Positions 10,550 through 22,900 of a stretch of 64,000 nucleotides of DNA are shown here, piece by piece. The DNA is from Alentia gelatinosa (taxonomy: Eukaryota; Annelida; Polychaeta; Phyllodocida; Polynoidae), in the NCBI GenBank assembly GCA_950022655.1, contig OX465588.1, positions 21,500,527 through 21,564,526 on the forward strand, read 5' to 3'. The notes beneath the pieces are model-generated. The model was not told the origin of the DNA. It saw only the letters and a program-made list of their open reading frames with translations, and searched no databases. The position numbers and the translations under genes are program-made. Within the stretch, counting starts at the first letter, position 1; each line of letters opens with the position of its first letter.

Positions 10550-13385
10550 TACTCAGTACCTCCATATTGGCAATATCCAACACGAGGACTGATAACGTAC
10601 TCTCCTAATACAAACTCTCCTCGATACTCGCCTCGAGTCCTCTCAATGTGCTTTAGTCGGCTATTAATACGAGGGGATCAAACTCGCTGTCTAAGTGCCT
10701 ACCACTCGGTTCTCCATCTGCTGCTAGGAGAACACGGAGTGATGGTAGAATTAGCTTGTTCCTATCTGAGACTCACGTCCCTGGGCTCGTCAGTCAAACA
10801 TCTGTAGTTCTAAGACCACTCAGATCATAGTCAATCCTTCTAATACCCTCCAATATCCACTACAGCAGTATAAACCATACATTAGACACCATATCTATTC
10901 ATAATCTAATAAGACGGGGCCATGTGCAACGTGAGCACATGGAAATTGAAATATTACAATGAATAAATGATAAGCTTGGAAGTATTTCAATCAGAAACAA
11001 GCAGCCTCACTATGTGCTTCCCTGTAAGGCACTGTGCATCACAAGACCATAAATCTAAAAGCTCTACCACACTCCGCGGGTCTCAGAAGTATTCCTGGCA
11101 TAAATTCACCATTCCTATGCGGCTCACAGTATTTCAAAGTAGTCTGCTTAACCAAAATGCAGGGTCTGTGGCTTGAAGCCAACGCTAGTACGGCAGTCGT
11201 TCGCGAAAGGTCTTTTCTACTGCTCAAACCTTAAGTTAGATATCGACTTCTATCTTTTAAGATCTTGCCACAGTTAATGTGTAGCTTGCACCTTTGAATA
11301 ATTTTCAGCTTTAAAGCTAACTTGAATTTTCGTAAGGGTGACCTCAGTGTTTTAGTCATGACGATCGGTAATAGTGACCGATTAGCGATCGTATTGACGC
11401 CATCACATTCTATATACAAATGTCAGAACATAGCGATCAGTCAGTCTCAAGTGCAGTGACCGCTTAGTTTTGTGTTCTATAGTCATGATCATCACGAGTT
11501 AATTTTCTCCAAATGATCCCCAAAACAGTGACACAGTTAGGTATGTCATACAGGTCTGATATTCATACTAAAACTTTTCAAAATTAAAAATCATTTGCAG
11601 CAGATGATTCATTTATGTCATACCGTTATCCCAAAGTTCATAATGTTGCAATGATTATTTTATTCATAAGAATTGTTTAATCAAAGCCAGTGACAACTGC
11701 TGAAACTGCTCTGCTCGGTTGCCATCTTTACAACCTACTCCAGTACTCGAAGCTAAGTTGGTGTGATAGCTTCATATTTCTGATTGGAATACTTTATAGT
11801 ATACACTTAAACTGTAACAAATGTAACACTAATTAAAGCATTGGATTATCTATGGCAGTTATATCTAATTCCCAAATCTAATAATTTTCACTTGAGTGAT
11901 ATGCATGCGAGACACGTTATTGGTTTTGATTGGGTCTTGGGCCGACAGCGATCATCACAGCCTAGAGTGATCGGGTCTATAGAACGCTGTGCGCTCATGA
12001 TCACTATATCGATCACCCAATCGCTCACTCCTTTTCCATGATCACTACTAAAAACGTTGTTGTCTATAAAAATACATCCCTATAGTATTCTGTACATTAC
12101 CATAGTAATAGACACAACTGAATAAAACAACATATTAGACCTAAATTTTCATTGATTTGTCCAAGACCCAACGATATTTTAAACACCAATTGTCTATTTG
12201 ATATATCAGCTTTTCCTTAAAGCTTCCATCTCGTTGTAACAAGGAAATGCTAATAGGAAGGCCATAATCAGTCTAAAAATGCCTATGCCTAAGACATCCC
12301 TTCTTTGACATTGCTTTATCACACAGGCGGCAGTATATATATTGTTGAGAATACATTTACAGGTTTTACTAACAGGTAACCAACTTTTGAGATATTTCTA
12401 CAGGTAGCCTGTATTAACCACATAGGGTCAACTCGTTGCCAAGGTTACACAGCACACAGGTATGCTATTATGTAGCACGTAGCGCCTCCAGAGACAATCT
12501 CCTGCGATGCATTTTATCATTGTGATGCGCTGAGACTTAGCATTTAGGAACCTGACCTTCATATCTGCCAGTCTAATGAAGCAGAACACGGCACTCAGAC
12601 TATTGGCAGGTCTCCATTCCCGGTCTCCTACTTGCATTCTGTTTACATGTTTCACAAACAGGCATGAGGTTTTTTTTCTAAGCGCTCAACGTTAAATCAT
12701 CCACGAGCCGCTATGGATAATGAGAGCATCGATTTTAGTGCTATTGGTTACACAATGCAGAAACACAACAATGTTGTTTATAAATCTATTAGCGTTTCGT
12801 GGTCTCTACCAGATATGTATACTAGACCTTCTGACATGACTAGCTCGCTATCTTTCGTTGTTCTGGTACATTCCAATATCAACTATATATCATTCTTCTA
12901 CCACATAATATTCCACATCAACATTGTGTAAAGACACGTAAACAGTGGCTGCTTAAAGTAATCTACGCATCTTGATACTGTGGCTTGATTAATGACAATG
13001 GTCTATTAACCCCCCCCCCTTTTTTTTTTTTTTAAATTCACTTGAAACATTCCAAACTCTCCAGGATTATTTATTTTTATCTTGCTGGGTTAAGAAGTCA
13101 TCCGGACAAAAGTCACCTCTAAGTGATAGAACCTATCTAAAATATTCGCCAGTTTGTACCTACTCAAATATGTCAGGTCAGATTACCATAGTCCATCATA
13201 AGTGATTCTCGAAATAGTGTTCACAATTTTGTTAATTGTATAGTCTTTCTTGTACTTTCTATTCCTGTTGTTTGTCGAGTAGCTGTTATGTACCTACTAA
13301 TTTCGGCTTGTGACCTTCATCAGGGTTACTAGCTGAGTGACAGTTTTGTGATTACCCTCCCTTATATACTTTCTTCGCTCTTCCT
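10550..13385. other. Non-genic stretch, no supported feature
   Basis: There are only short open frames. A C9 run joined to a T-tract lies at about 13010-13034. Motifs with CGATCA/TGATCG recur at 11340-11500 and 11940-12040 but form no clear unit. Confidence 0.4.
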
Positions 13386-13389
13386 GGCC

Positions 13390-13425
13390 GGGGGTCGGGG
13401 GTCGGGGGTCGGGGGGTGGTGGGGA
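13390..13425 (+). repeat. GGGGGTC tandem repeat, potential G-quadruplex
   Basis: Successive GGGGGTC units followed by GGGGGG and GGGG give at least four G-runs on the plus strand. Established sequence rules allow a G-quadruplex here. It lies about 280 bp beyond the proposed stop codon of the Ig gene. Confidence 0.7.
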
Positions 13426-13474
13426 ACCCCCAAGTGGCGCTTTCCCGAACCCCTCGGAAATCGTCATGTAGTTA

Positions 13475-13480
13475 TTTATT
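13475..13480 (-). terminator. Candidate poly(A) signal of the Ig gene
   Basis: TTTATT on the plus strand reads AATAAA on the minus strand, about 225 bp after the proposed stop codon at 13706. Similar AT-rich hexamers are common here, so the assignment is weak. Confidence 0.3.
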
Positions 13481-13656
13481 TTTAGATTGTCATATATATA
13501 TATATTTATGTGGCAATATGTATTTGTCCATCGTAATTATCTCAGTATTCATTAATTAATTTATACATTTAGATAATAGTTGTATTAATGAAGAGAAATG
13601 GTAAGGAGTCCTGGATAAGTAGGTCGGCGCGGAATAGAATCCGACCTAGAACCATT

Positions 13657-13705
13657 TGTATTAGAAGTTTGTTTGTTTCGGGAGTTTAACGTCAAATTTG
13701 TTCAA
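13657..13705 (+). repeat. Fragment resembling a mollusc-type SINE tail
   Basis: GTTTGTTTGTTT followed by GAGTTTAACGTCAA resembles the TTTG-rich terminus (read in antisense) of the SINE at 48.07 kb. It abuts the terminal exon proposed for the Ig gene. Only the end is preserved. Confidence 0.4.
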
Positions 13706-13923
13706 TTAGACTTTTGTATTAGGAGAACTCCCGTCAGTAGGGTTGGTTGAATTAGAGTCAATATCAGCAGCGCTTAGTGCTGATTCTGGTGTGAAGGTGT
13801 TGGAAACCACGTCCTTATTGCCATGGTTGTTAGTAGTCATGTAGTCAATCCGTTCATCTAAAACTGGTATTGGTGCTGAGTTTACGTTGTGGATGAAGTG
13901 CAATTTATCCATATCCACGGTAC
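13706..13923 (-). CDS. Candidate terminal exon, cytoplasmic-tail-like
   Basis: The frame is open for 71 codons to TAA and is rich in Asn, Asp, Ser and Thr. It has a single tyrosine in ERIDYMTTNN, similar in style to KDYMAE in the exon at 15.05 kb. The acceptor AATGAG|GT has no nearby pyrimidine tract but is the first AG after a pyrimidine-rich stretch. Entry in phase 1 matches the upstream exon. Confidence 0.35.
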
Positions 13924-16900
13924 CTCATTTTCAGGTTTCCAATATGGTATTCAACATGATGATGAATATAAGTTCTTTGCGTCTAACCACGTCGTACTGG
14001 TTAGTCAGGTATAGACACATCAGGTAGGGATCTCCTTTGTTTATTTGACGGCGGGGGTTGGAGGGTTGAGGAATGTCAAAGACCTCTTACCATGTCTACC
14101 TGGGAAATTTAACCGGAGACTGCCTCGCTGACTGACTGATAGAAGCAACTGGCAACGTTATTGAATACTTCAGTAAATGGTAAGACGGGGCTTGGTTTGA
14201 GTACCAAGTACACATTTCAATCTTTAGAATCAATATGTATGAATGTGTGGCAAACAAGGCCAAACAGGTTCCTAATTGGTTGCAATGGGATTTAGGCTGC
14301 TTCTGTATTTCTCTTAAGTTTGTCTAGCTAAAGGGAAGTTGTGTGCTGCCGAGAATCAGGCCGTCGGAGTTGGTATGGTCCCAAATATTTTAGGAGGATC
14401 CGAAAGTCTTTTCTGGTAATGGATGCAGGTGTCACAATGCTGGGTCTCGTATTAGAGATCCCATCTGGTGCTAAACATAGATCAGAGCCTGGACTTCACC
14501 CAATAAGCCCGGGTCGATGTGAGACCCCTCTGCTGGCTGAGATCCAGGCAAGTCACCTCGCAGCAGGAAACAGAAATGAGACACACTGCGGGCATCAGGG
14601 ACTTACCACATTTACTCATCTGTATACGTGTCTCGTTTCCGTTTCGAGGTCCGTGAGGGTCCCCATCAGGTTAAGAAGTATGCCAGTAAACTGAATAGAT
14701 ACCGTTCAACATCAGAGAAGCAACATTAGCTCAACCTGTTCGATACCGCCGTACATCTCCTACTCAGTTAAGATGACTTTCAGGTTTCGAGTAACACTGC
14801 TACGGGAGTTAACTAAATAAGGAGAATGCATCAGAAGTAATTCTAATGAGGAGGTACACATTCCCAGCAGAACTGTCCACATGGACTTCACAATATTACG
14901 TATTTTCGTTTTTTCCATCTTCTTTCCTGAAGACACTACAGCATCATGGTTTAAACCAGATAGAAAACTGTCATTTTCCAGGTAGCATCGGCTTGCCATA
15001 GGTGTTATTGCAATGTCTTCTTCAGCGTTTCTGTCAGGAATTCTTACCTTCGGCCATATAATCCTTGCTAGTATTGTGATTGTATATCATGGACGATGCT
15101 GTAGTAGGTCTACCTCCAGCTAGATAAAAATGTGATTGTGGCATCATAATCTAAGTAATGAGAATTTATACCGGTAGACAAAAATTACCATTCAGATACA
15201 GATAGCCCAATGGACTCAAGCGCCTTACTGCTTGGACTAGAACCCCTTCCCTTCCTCCAATGTATATCACTATATGACTCTAACTGTACTTGCTAATCCG
15301 CTAATTGCTAATCTGAGTATAATAAACTGTCCGCTACTGTGTTGTATCCAATTTAGGATTTACGAATCCCTCCAGTATAAATGCTTTCCGAATGATGCCA
15401 CAGGGACAGAGAGAGGGGGAGAGGGAGGGCCTCCAAGGGGTCCGCGTTGGTAGTCGCCCAACTTTGAGAACACATTGCAACAAATTGCTGACGAGGTCAG
15501 GACCGGGAAACAGAGCAGACTCGGGCTTCCCTATCGTTCACTGATGGCTACATATAAATGCATGTACGAGCCGCAGAAACAGCTGAGCGATAATACAGTA
15601 CAAACAAAGGCCGAGATACGAAATGCGAACGGGAAGATGTAGAAGATAATTGCCTCGCACTATGAGATCTGTGCTAAATTTTCCCTCAAATGGCAACAAT
15701 ATTCGTTTTAAAGTTTATTAGTGTATTGTTGTTTTCTCCTAAAATAAAATACTTCCATCAGGTCCAAACGAATAAAAACTGCGGCAATAGTTACATTTTC
15801 ATTTTCAGTTCAAGTATATCATTCAAATATCTCACTGACACTAACGTCTATTCTCAACTCAAATATGCGCTTTTAGAAAACTGAGTTAATACCTTCATAG
15901 ATCTAGGTTAAGGGTTCCCTCGGAATATTTGTGAAGGTATAGAGCGTATCCTTAAGGGCGTTATATTCAATGCACTACCTTCTGACGAGTTCACAAACCA
16001 TGACTTCTCACAACATGAGCATTTTTGACAATGGAAGAAGATGACATTTTCATCCTTACATCACCATCAATGTGCACTGCAAGTAATCTAAAGTTAAGTA
16101 AGCATGTAAACGTGTCCCTTTCCTGAATTATGTATGTTCTTCTGCTTACATTATCAAACCATAAAATGTGTTCTTTATGAGTATGAGGACGGACTTGCAT
16201 AGGTCCGTGATATGAGGTCAATTTGAGTGGCAGACATCCATGACTGACACTGGTCCCTGTGCCACTGCTGACCTGTGATGACCTCCACCGACCTATTTCA
16301 CGGTTACTATCCACGGTGGTTGGCAAGGGCGGCGATTCTTTGTACGCGAGTCTTAACTAAGAAGAGTATGTGTAGACGAGGCACACTTTACATATACTGA
16401 GGATATCATAACGTTTCAATGAAGTCTATCAAAATACACACACACAGAAATATGTACAAACATGTCAACCTTTATTGTGTGCCCTAGTCGTAAACTTAGG
16501 CGTTAATATAATCATTAGTTTCCACATGTACTCATCTACAATGGATTTGATTATTAGAACCACATTGATCCCAGAAAAGCCTCTGACATAGGACTGTATA
16601 ATAAAACTCTCAGAAACAATATTATACGATTGGCTTTCAGGGAGAAGGGATAGAACTCGCATGAGTTCATTTCTGAGAACACGCCAAACAGGACGCCTAC
16701 GTGGTTGTTTTATCTTTTTGAGGTTCCACACCCGGAAGGAACAGGAATGCGAGTTCACCACAAGCGTCCGCCAAATGCACTCAGAGTAGAGACGCGAGAC
16801 ACCACACGGGATGAGTCAGAAAGAAGTTAGAGGTACTGGGAGCTGGCGTCGAGGTGGGATAGTAATGTCATGTCTACAACATGCTTCTTCCCTGATATCT

Positions 16901-19900
16901 CGGACCGGAAGATGACTCAGAGAATATAACACAAAACCCTAGCAGGGTATATACGTACAGGGTCGGACTTGTATGTACAGGTATTGTGACCTAAATAAAC
17001 CCAGCTGACTTGATTCCTCACTCATAAGCCAGCAGGCATGAACCCATTAGAGGAAAGACGATATGGGGAGTTAATGTTTCGTGATTGTTGTCATACCTGA
17101 TGTTGTGTTTCAATGATTGTTGTCATACTTTTCATGTGTTTAAAAAAAATACATAGTCATGACCGAACACACACAAAAAATTGTGGCATATGGTTGTTGG
17201 GAATAGCGTAAAATAATTGAACCAAACACATCTAGAGATAGCCATGGTAATTGAACAGGTGAGCATTTCAACGTGCATGTACCTGGCTTAGTGTCACTGT
17301 CAGGGGTGGTATTAATAACCACAGGTTGCGTAGACATGGGCTCTGCTGGAAATAAAATGTTGGAAAAAATACATCAATTTTTCTTCAAAGAAAAAATGTC
17401 CTTGTTAACCCATCGTTTGAAATTCTTGGTGACGATAACAAAATATAATCTTGGGGCAGTTCATATGCGATACATTCAAACATTTCCTAAAATTAATAGG
17501 TTTGTGCCTTAGAGGGGAATATGGATTTGTAACCTAAAATAAATGCTTAAAAGGTTGTATTTTCATATTAGTGTCGTAATGAGCTGTAAGGACAACTGGA
17601 AACTTAACTTTGGTGTTAGTGCTAATCTACCATGAGCCTTGCTATCTTTTTATAATAAGACAAGTCATATTTGAAATGTTATCCAAGGATACAAGGATTT
17701 TACATACATTTCCACTTGTTATATGTCTATATCTATATACAAGTTGTTGTAGAAACAATGATTAAAGAATCAAACAGAATAATTATTTATATTATACAAT
17801 TATCTAGACTCATATTTCTCTCTTATTTGATCTCTAGCCATAACTATATTCATAGCTGCTGAGATTCAAACGTAAAATTCATAATAAAAACCATAACCCT
17901 CGACGTTTTTCTTCTCTGGAATCTAGTGTAATAAGATAAAGAAGTACCTTACCACACAAAGGTACACACAGGGTACACCTAAAGCTTAGTGGGTGGTGAA
18001 GTGGGACGAGAGCCTAGGGTCATGGGAAGGCGGAACCAGGCTAACATATGATCGCGTGTCTGGAAACTTCAAAACCTCCAACCCAGATATGTACAAGTAT
18101 GTTTACTTTTATACAAAGTAGCCTCAAGAGTAGGAAACGAAATTTAAGAATAATCCCCAAAGAGGAAAGTAGATGTCTAATGAAAACAACGAGTGTTATT
18201 TCAAACAGAACTGGTGAATACGGGCGACGTCAGCAGAGTAGGTAAATACTGGATATAATGACCACACTGTAAAATCACACATCTTTAGTGTATGGATAGT
18301 CTCTCTATAGTGAGTATAGTGAGTAGTGAGTAGTCGCCTAGAGTCTAAAGGCGGTTCGGATGGCCGACTAGGAAGGTGACAGGTTTTCACACAATGTTTA
18401 ACACCACCATTTGCGTGAAGCCAGGCAAAAGGAGAGGCCTTTCCCTTTATCTTCCCGATTATTCAGCTACGACTATTTCTTTATAAATCGCCTTTTTACG
18501 CTTAGAGGTTTAGTAGTACTTACACATAATTCATAAGCTTATTTTATAAATATAGGATGGGAACTAATTCTAATATTAATAAAATATTACAGGGTAGAAG
18601 CACTCGATATTTAAATTGTCTCACTAATAAAAACACACAATAAGCCAAATAAAGAAAAATACTTTTCGAGGGGTTCTCTTAGGGGCTAAATTAATTCTAT
18701 TGCTGTGAGGACCAGACATTTTGACCTAGACTTAGTCGCAAGTGGCTGAAGTGTACGTGTACCTGGAGTTGTGACGCTGACAGTACTAATCTGACTAGTC
18801 TGCCAGTCCGTCATCCTAGTAGTCAATGATGCTGTGGTTGTTTCTGTCAGAGGAAAGCACACAATGTCATCAACGTCTGTATTCAACAACACAAGTATCT
18901 TTAGGAGACAGTTTCGATCTGCACATTGCTCTGGGGTTAATAATGTTATCACTCAAACAGTCCACCTTGTGTGATTTTTGATAGTCACCCTGAAGTCCGA
19001 ATCACACTTCACAGAAAACACAGTTAAGTAGCATTCACATTATAAACTCTGGCTTCTTCAGTCAAAGTTTTGTGGGCAGCATGGTTCGAACTGATGTATT
19101 CTTTCCATTTAGTTGAAATGCACCTTTTATTTTATTCCATCGTTGTCATTTCATCATATGTATATCACACAAATTTATATAGAAGTTAAATTGAGAGCGC
19201 TCTTGGCTTATGCTATATAAACAAACTCTAGTCTATACATATATGTGTACCTATCGTGTGACAGATAAGACGTTGCCTACTTGAACCTGTTAAAGTAGTT
19301 GAATTGCGGAAGAGCTGTCTAACGGTCTACAGCATTTGAGACGTATCCTAATTATTCAAACATTTAAAGAAAGATTTCACGGTGAGTTTCCCCAACGTTT
19401 TCATGTAACCATACTCAGTTGTATTTGTATAGGCGTGTGAACTGTGCTAATACAAGCGGTGCAGTGTATGAATTTAAACAAAACCATTTCGATAATTCGA
19501 GAAAAAGTGAAGTATTTAGAAAACAGTCACACAGCAGATTTTTAGTTGGTGAACAAATTGGAAAAATAACTATGACTAAATCAGTCAGTGCATAATTCAC
19601 ACTCCTACATCGTTGTTTTATAATATCATGTTTAATGGTAAGCAGAGTCAAGTATGCGTGGCATCCTGAATCATAGAAAACTTATAACATAAAACAAAAC
19701 AATGGACATATGCCATCTGGGTCCAAGTAGCGCCACAATATTCAGGGCATACTACTTATAAATCTAGAGTTTAGTGTTCTTGATTAAATATCTCAACTTG
19801 TATTTTTGATAGTTTCATTGTCATAATTCGGCAACGTATCTAACCTTGGTGACAGAGGATATACCAATTTCATCATGAACGATGTTAATCACTCTCAAAT

Positions 19901-22900
19901 GGTCTATAACTAAAGAGAACTCATAGTTGTCAACCTTTTTTCCGAGTCTTACACTAAAGAATCTCGGTACTTGGTACTTCATTGAATAGGCCTTCTAGAG
20001 CGACAGCGAGTCGATGACTTGTTTTCCAGTTTATACCCTTGGTAATAAAAACTAAATATATTTCAACACGACGGAAATACCGCCTGGTAAAGAATACAAA
20101 ATAATAAAGACAATCAGTCACCGAATTATGTATGATATGATGAAGTAGCCCCGATACACCGCCTTGGGTGATACAAACAAATATGTTCCATGCGTGATCC
20201 AAACTCATCGCATAAACCAAACATTGCATTCTGTTATAGGATCTTTTTTTGTAGTTTCCCCTCTGATCGGATTGGTTTATAGAGGAGCAGTGTTCTACCT
20301 GTGAATGCACCATTTCAACTACCGTGTCCAAATACCACGGCCTTGTTATCGGCCACCTATTCATGATGAAAAGCCTTCCACGGTTTGCTATAATTTAACA
20401 CTGTATCCCAACATGAGAGGGCTTTTTTCAAGATCAGAACAACGTATTCACTTTTATACTGCTTACTGAAATAAGGTATTGGCGACCAAGATTGATCTCT
20501 TTTGTCTTTTCTTACATAACTTTTTCTAGGTGTAACACACTCGCCTTTGAAGTGGATTCATCACAAATAAAAAATAAAACCCATAAAATAAAACTCATTA
20601 ACTTCGAAATAGAAAATGCACCTTTGATCAGATGGGAAAGCAATCTCTCAAAAACGTCCAAAAAAGTCAAGCAATATGCTTTTCTAGGATAGAATATTAT
20701 GCATAAATAAAACGATCCTAGCCTCTTTATACAAATTTCAAAGAGGAGAGGGAAACAGAAAAGATATCGGTTGGCCTGTAGAATCTGACCCCAATGCCTC
20801 AAGCGGAGAAGTCAGTAGACCGGAACGTGGCTAGAAAAAGTTCCTGTCAACAGTTGAATGCGGCTTAAGGTCAATTAGATTTAGCTTTTAAAAGGCTAGC
20901 CATTGTATGGATCAATATCTCATCGATAGGTTGGCATAGAACCGATCCATCCAACCTGCACTGCGCAGTACTACTTGTGCGCTTTCCATTGGACGGGCCA
21001 ACATAGAAGTCAATTATATTTTTTTGAATTATGCATGTGCCTGTAGTCCGCGTACTGCCTGATATCTAATGTGGAGTCGGCTACATCCCCTGGCATTGGC
21101 GTATAGTTGATCAGAATTGATATAATCTACGTTCTCAAACTCATCTGGTTGAAAATATCTATGTCAGCATATATTTGACATCACAAAAAAATGAATATAA
21201 ACATTTTTGACATAAACGTGTCATACAACTGATGGTCGATACTAGAAGTAAGTTGCTTCTATCATTCAACATGATGCATGTTGTCTATGACAATATCCAG
21301 AATATGCCAACCATGCATGTACGTATTTTTCATTGCGTTCTTACATCATTGGCCGTTTTTGTTGTTCCGCTTTTTCTGTCGCTATCCATAATTTGCTAGT
21401 CAGTTTTTTCCCCATCCAGTATACATTCGTTTGGCTGGTTAATAGGCATGGCCACGCTAAGGGATAGTGACAGCAGAAAGTCTAGGCTGAATGGTTAAGC
21501 TTTGTGTACAACATGTCATAAATCATCCAATATGGATATAATGTTTGAACAGACTGCCCTCGCTAGCCACACTAGTGACTCTACTATCCAGCCACATGGT
21601 GTAGATTTAGTTGATCCACACAGTATCTACGACGAGCTTGTACCAACATGCTCAATCTCAGTGACCACAACTTCCACTTTTTCTAGTCCCTGTGCTTCAA
21701 GTTTTAAAAGGGTATTCTAAGCCTGAAAGTGACATTTAACTGAATATCATATCAGAAAGGGAGCAGATATTGTATTAACATGTCCAATGTAATTGAGAGA
21801 TCCTGACCACAGACACAGGAAAAACTGACCTAGTATAAACCGCTGCCTATAGGCCCGCTGTTGGGAGTAATGTAATGCAAGTCTACCCTGAAGATATTAG
21901 TCTGAGTCAGTGCGACTCCTGTTCCCACGGTATTGCTCCACACTGAAGTAATTTTACCTGTGAAGCAGAGACCGAAACCGAGATCAGCTAGGGAAAGATT
22001 GTAGATAACAACTGTTTTAACTTTGGAATGTTGGTGCGTGAGTTCTTATATATCAAATATGAACACATTTCTTCATGTAATGTTATTTGATCTTCTGACT
22101 ATAATTGGTGTACTCTATTCAAAATAATTATAAAAGGTGAATGATTGAAGTGAAGTCCACCAACTCTTACTGGCAATAACGGACTGCAGGCAACTAATAA
22201 TCCACATTTAGACCTGATCCTTTAATTAGTTATGTATCATGGATTCCACACATAATTATGTGTCATGGATTCCACATATGATTCGGTTATTCTTCTTGAA
22301 CTTCTTTATCTATAAGAACTAGTTTTAGTCATTCTTCACTTGGTTGGTTTGATATTCAGAAAGAGATTTGCTGAAGATTGCACGATAATTCTTTAAAGGA
22401 ACTGAAGTTTCCCCGGCAGCAGAGACTTTCCGGTGCACGATATCTTACTTCATATCCAGGATACAGGATCGTCTAAAGTTGGTCAGAGAGGGAAGTAGGT
22501 AAGATTCACCGGGTCAAACTAGGTACGAGTGAGATAATGGATGTTATCTATGTCCCTTCTAAGATAACCCACTACAAGCTTAAGTTTATAATCAAAGATT
22601 TTCTTTTCATGAGGCGCGTTCTAGATACAATCGGAATTTGAAGACATTAAGGGCACTTCTAAAAGCCACACAAAACAAGGATATGTTGAGTAGACACCTG
22701 AAAAACACAAGGAAACAAGCCCGGGAATTGTCACATCCTGTATCGAAGAAATATTCATGTCATGCTGACATTAAAACGATTAAAAACTAGCCTTGTATGA
22801 CTGAAATCATCAATTTTGGTGGGTCATTATAACCAGTCAGACTATATTTGATAACACACTGGATATTATTGAATCACATCGGAAATAATACGAGGGTAAC

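Noticed and set aside
14341..14694. A 117-codon plus-strand frame.
   Set aside because: No ATG or splice context, no recognisable domain, and scattered Cys and Arg typical of random translation.
19954..20364. A 136-codon minus-strand frame.
   Set aside because: No splice sites, no domain, no Ig or stalk features; consistent with chance in AT-rich DNA.
21920..21995. A 30-bp phase 1-1 micro-exon (DLGFGLCFT) between CCCTAG and GTAAAA on the minus strand.
   Set aside because: Too short to separate from chance; the frame also stays open past the donor, and it is not long enough to be the missing transmembrane exon.
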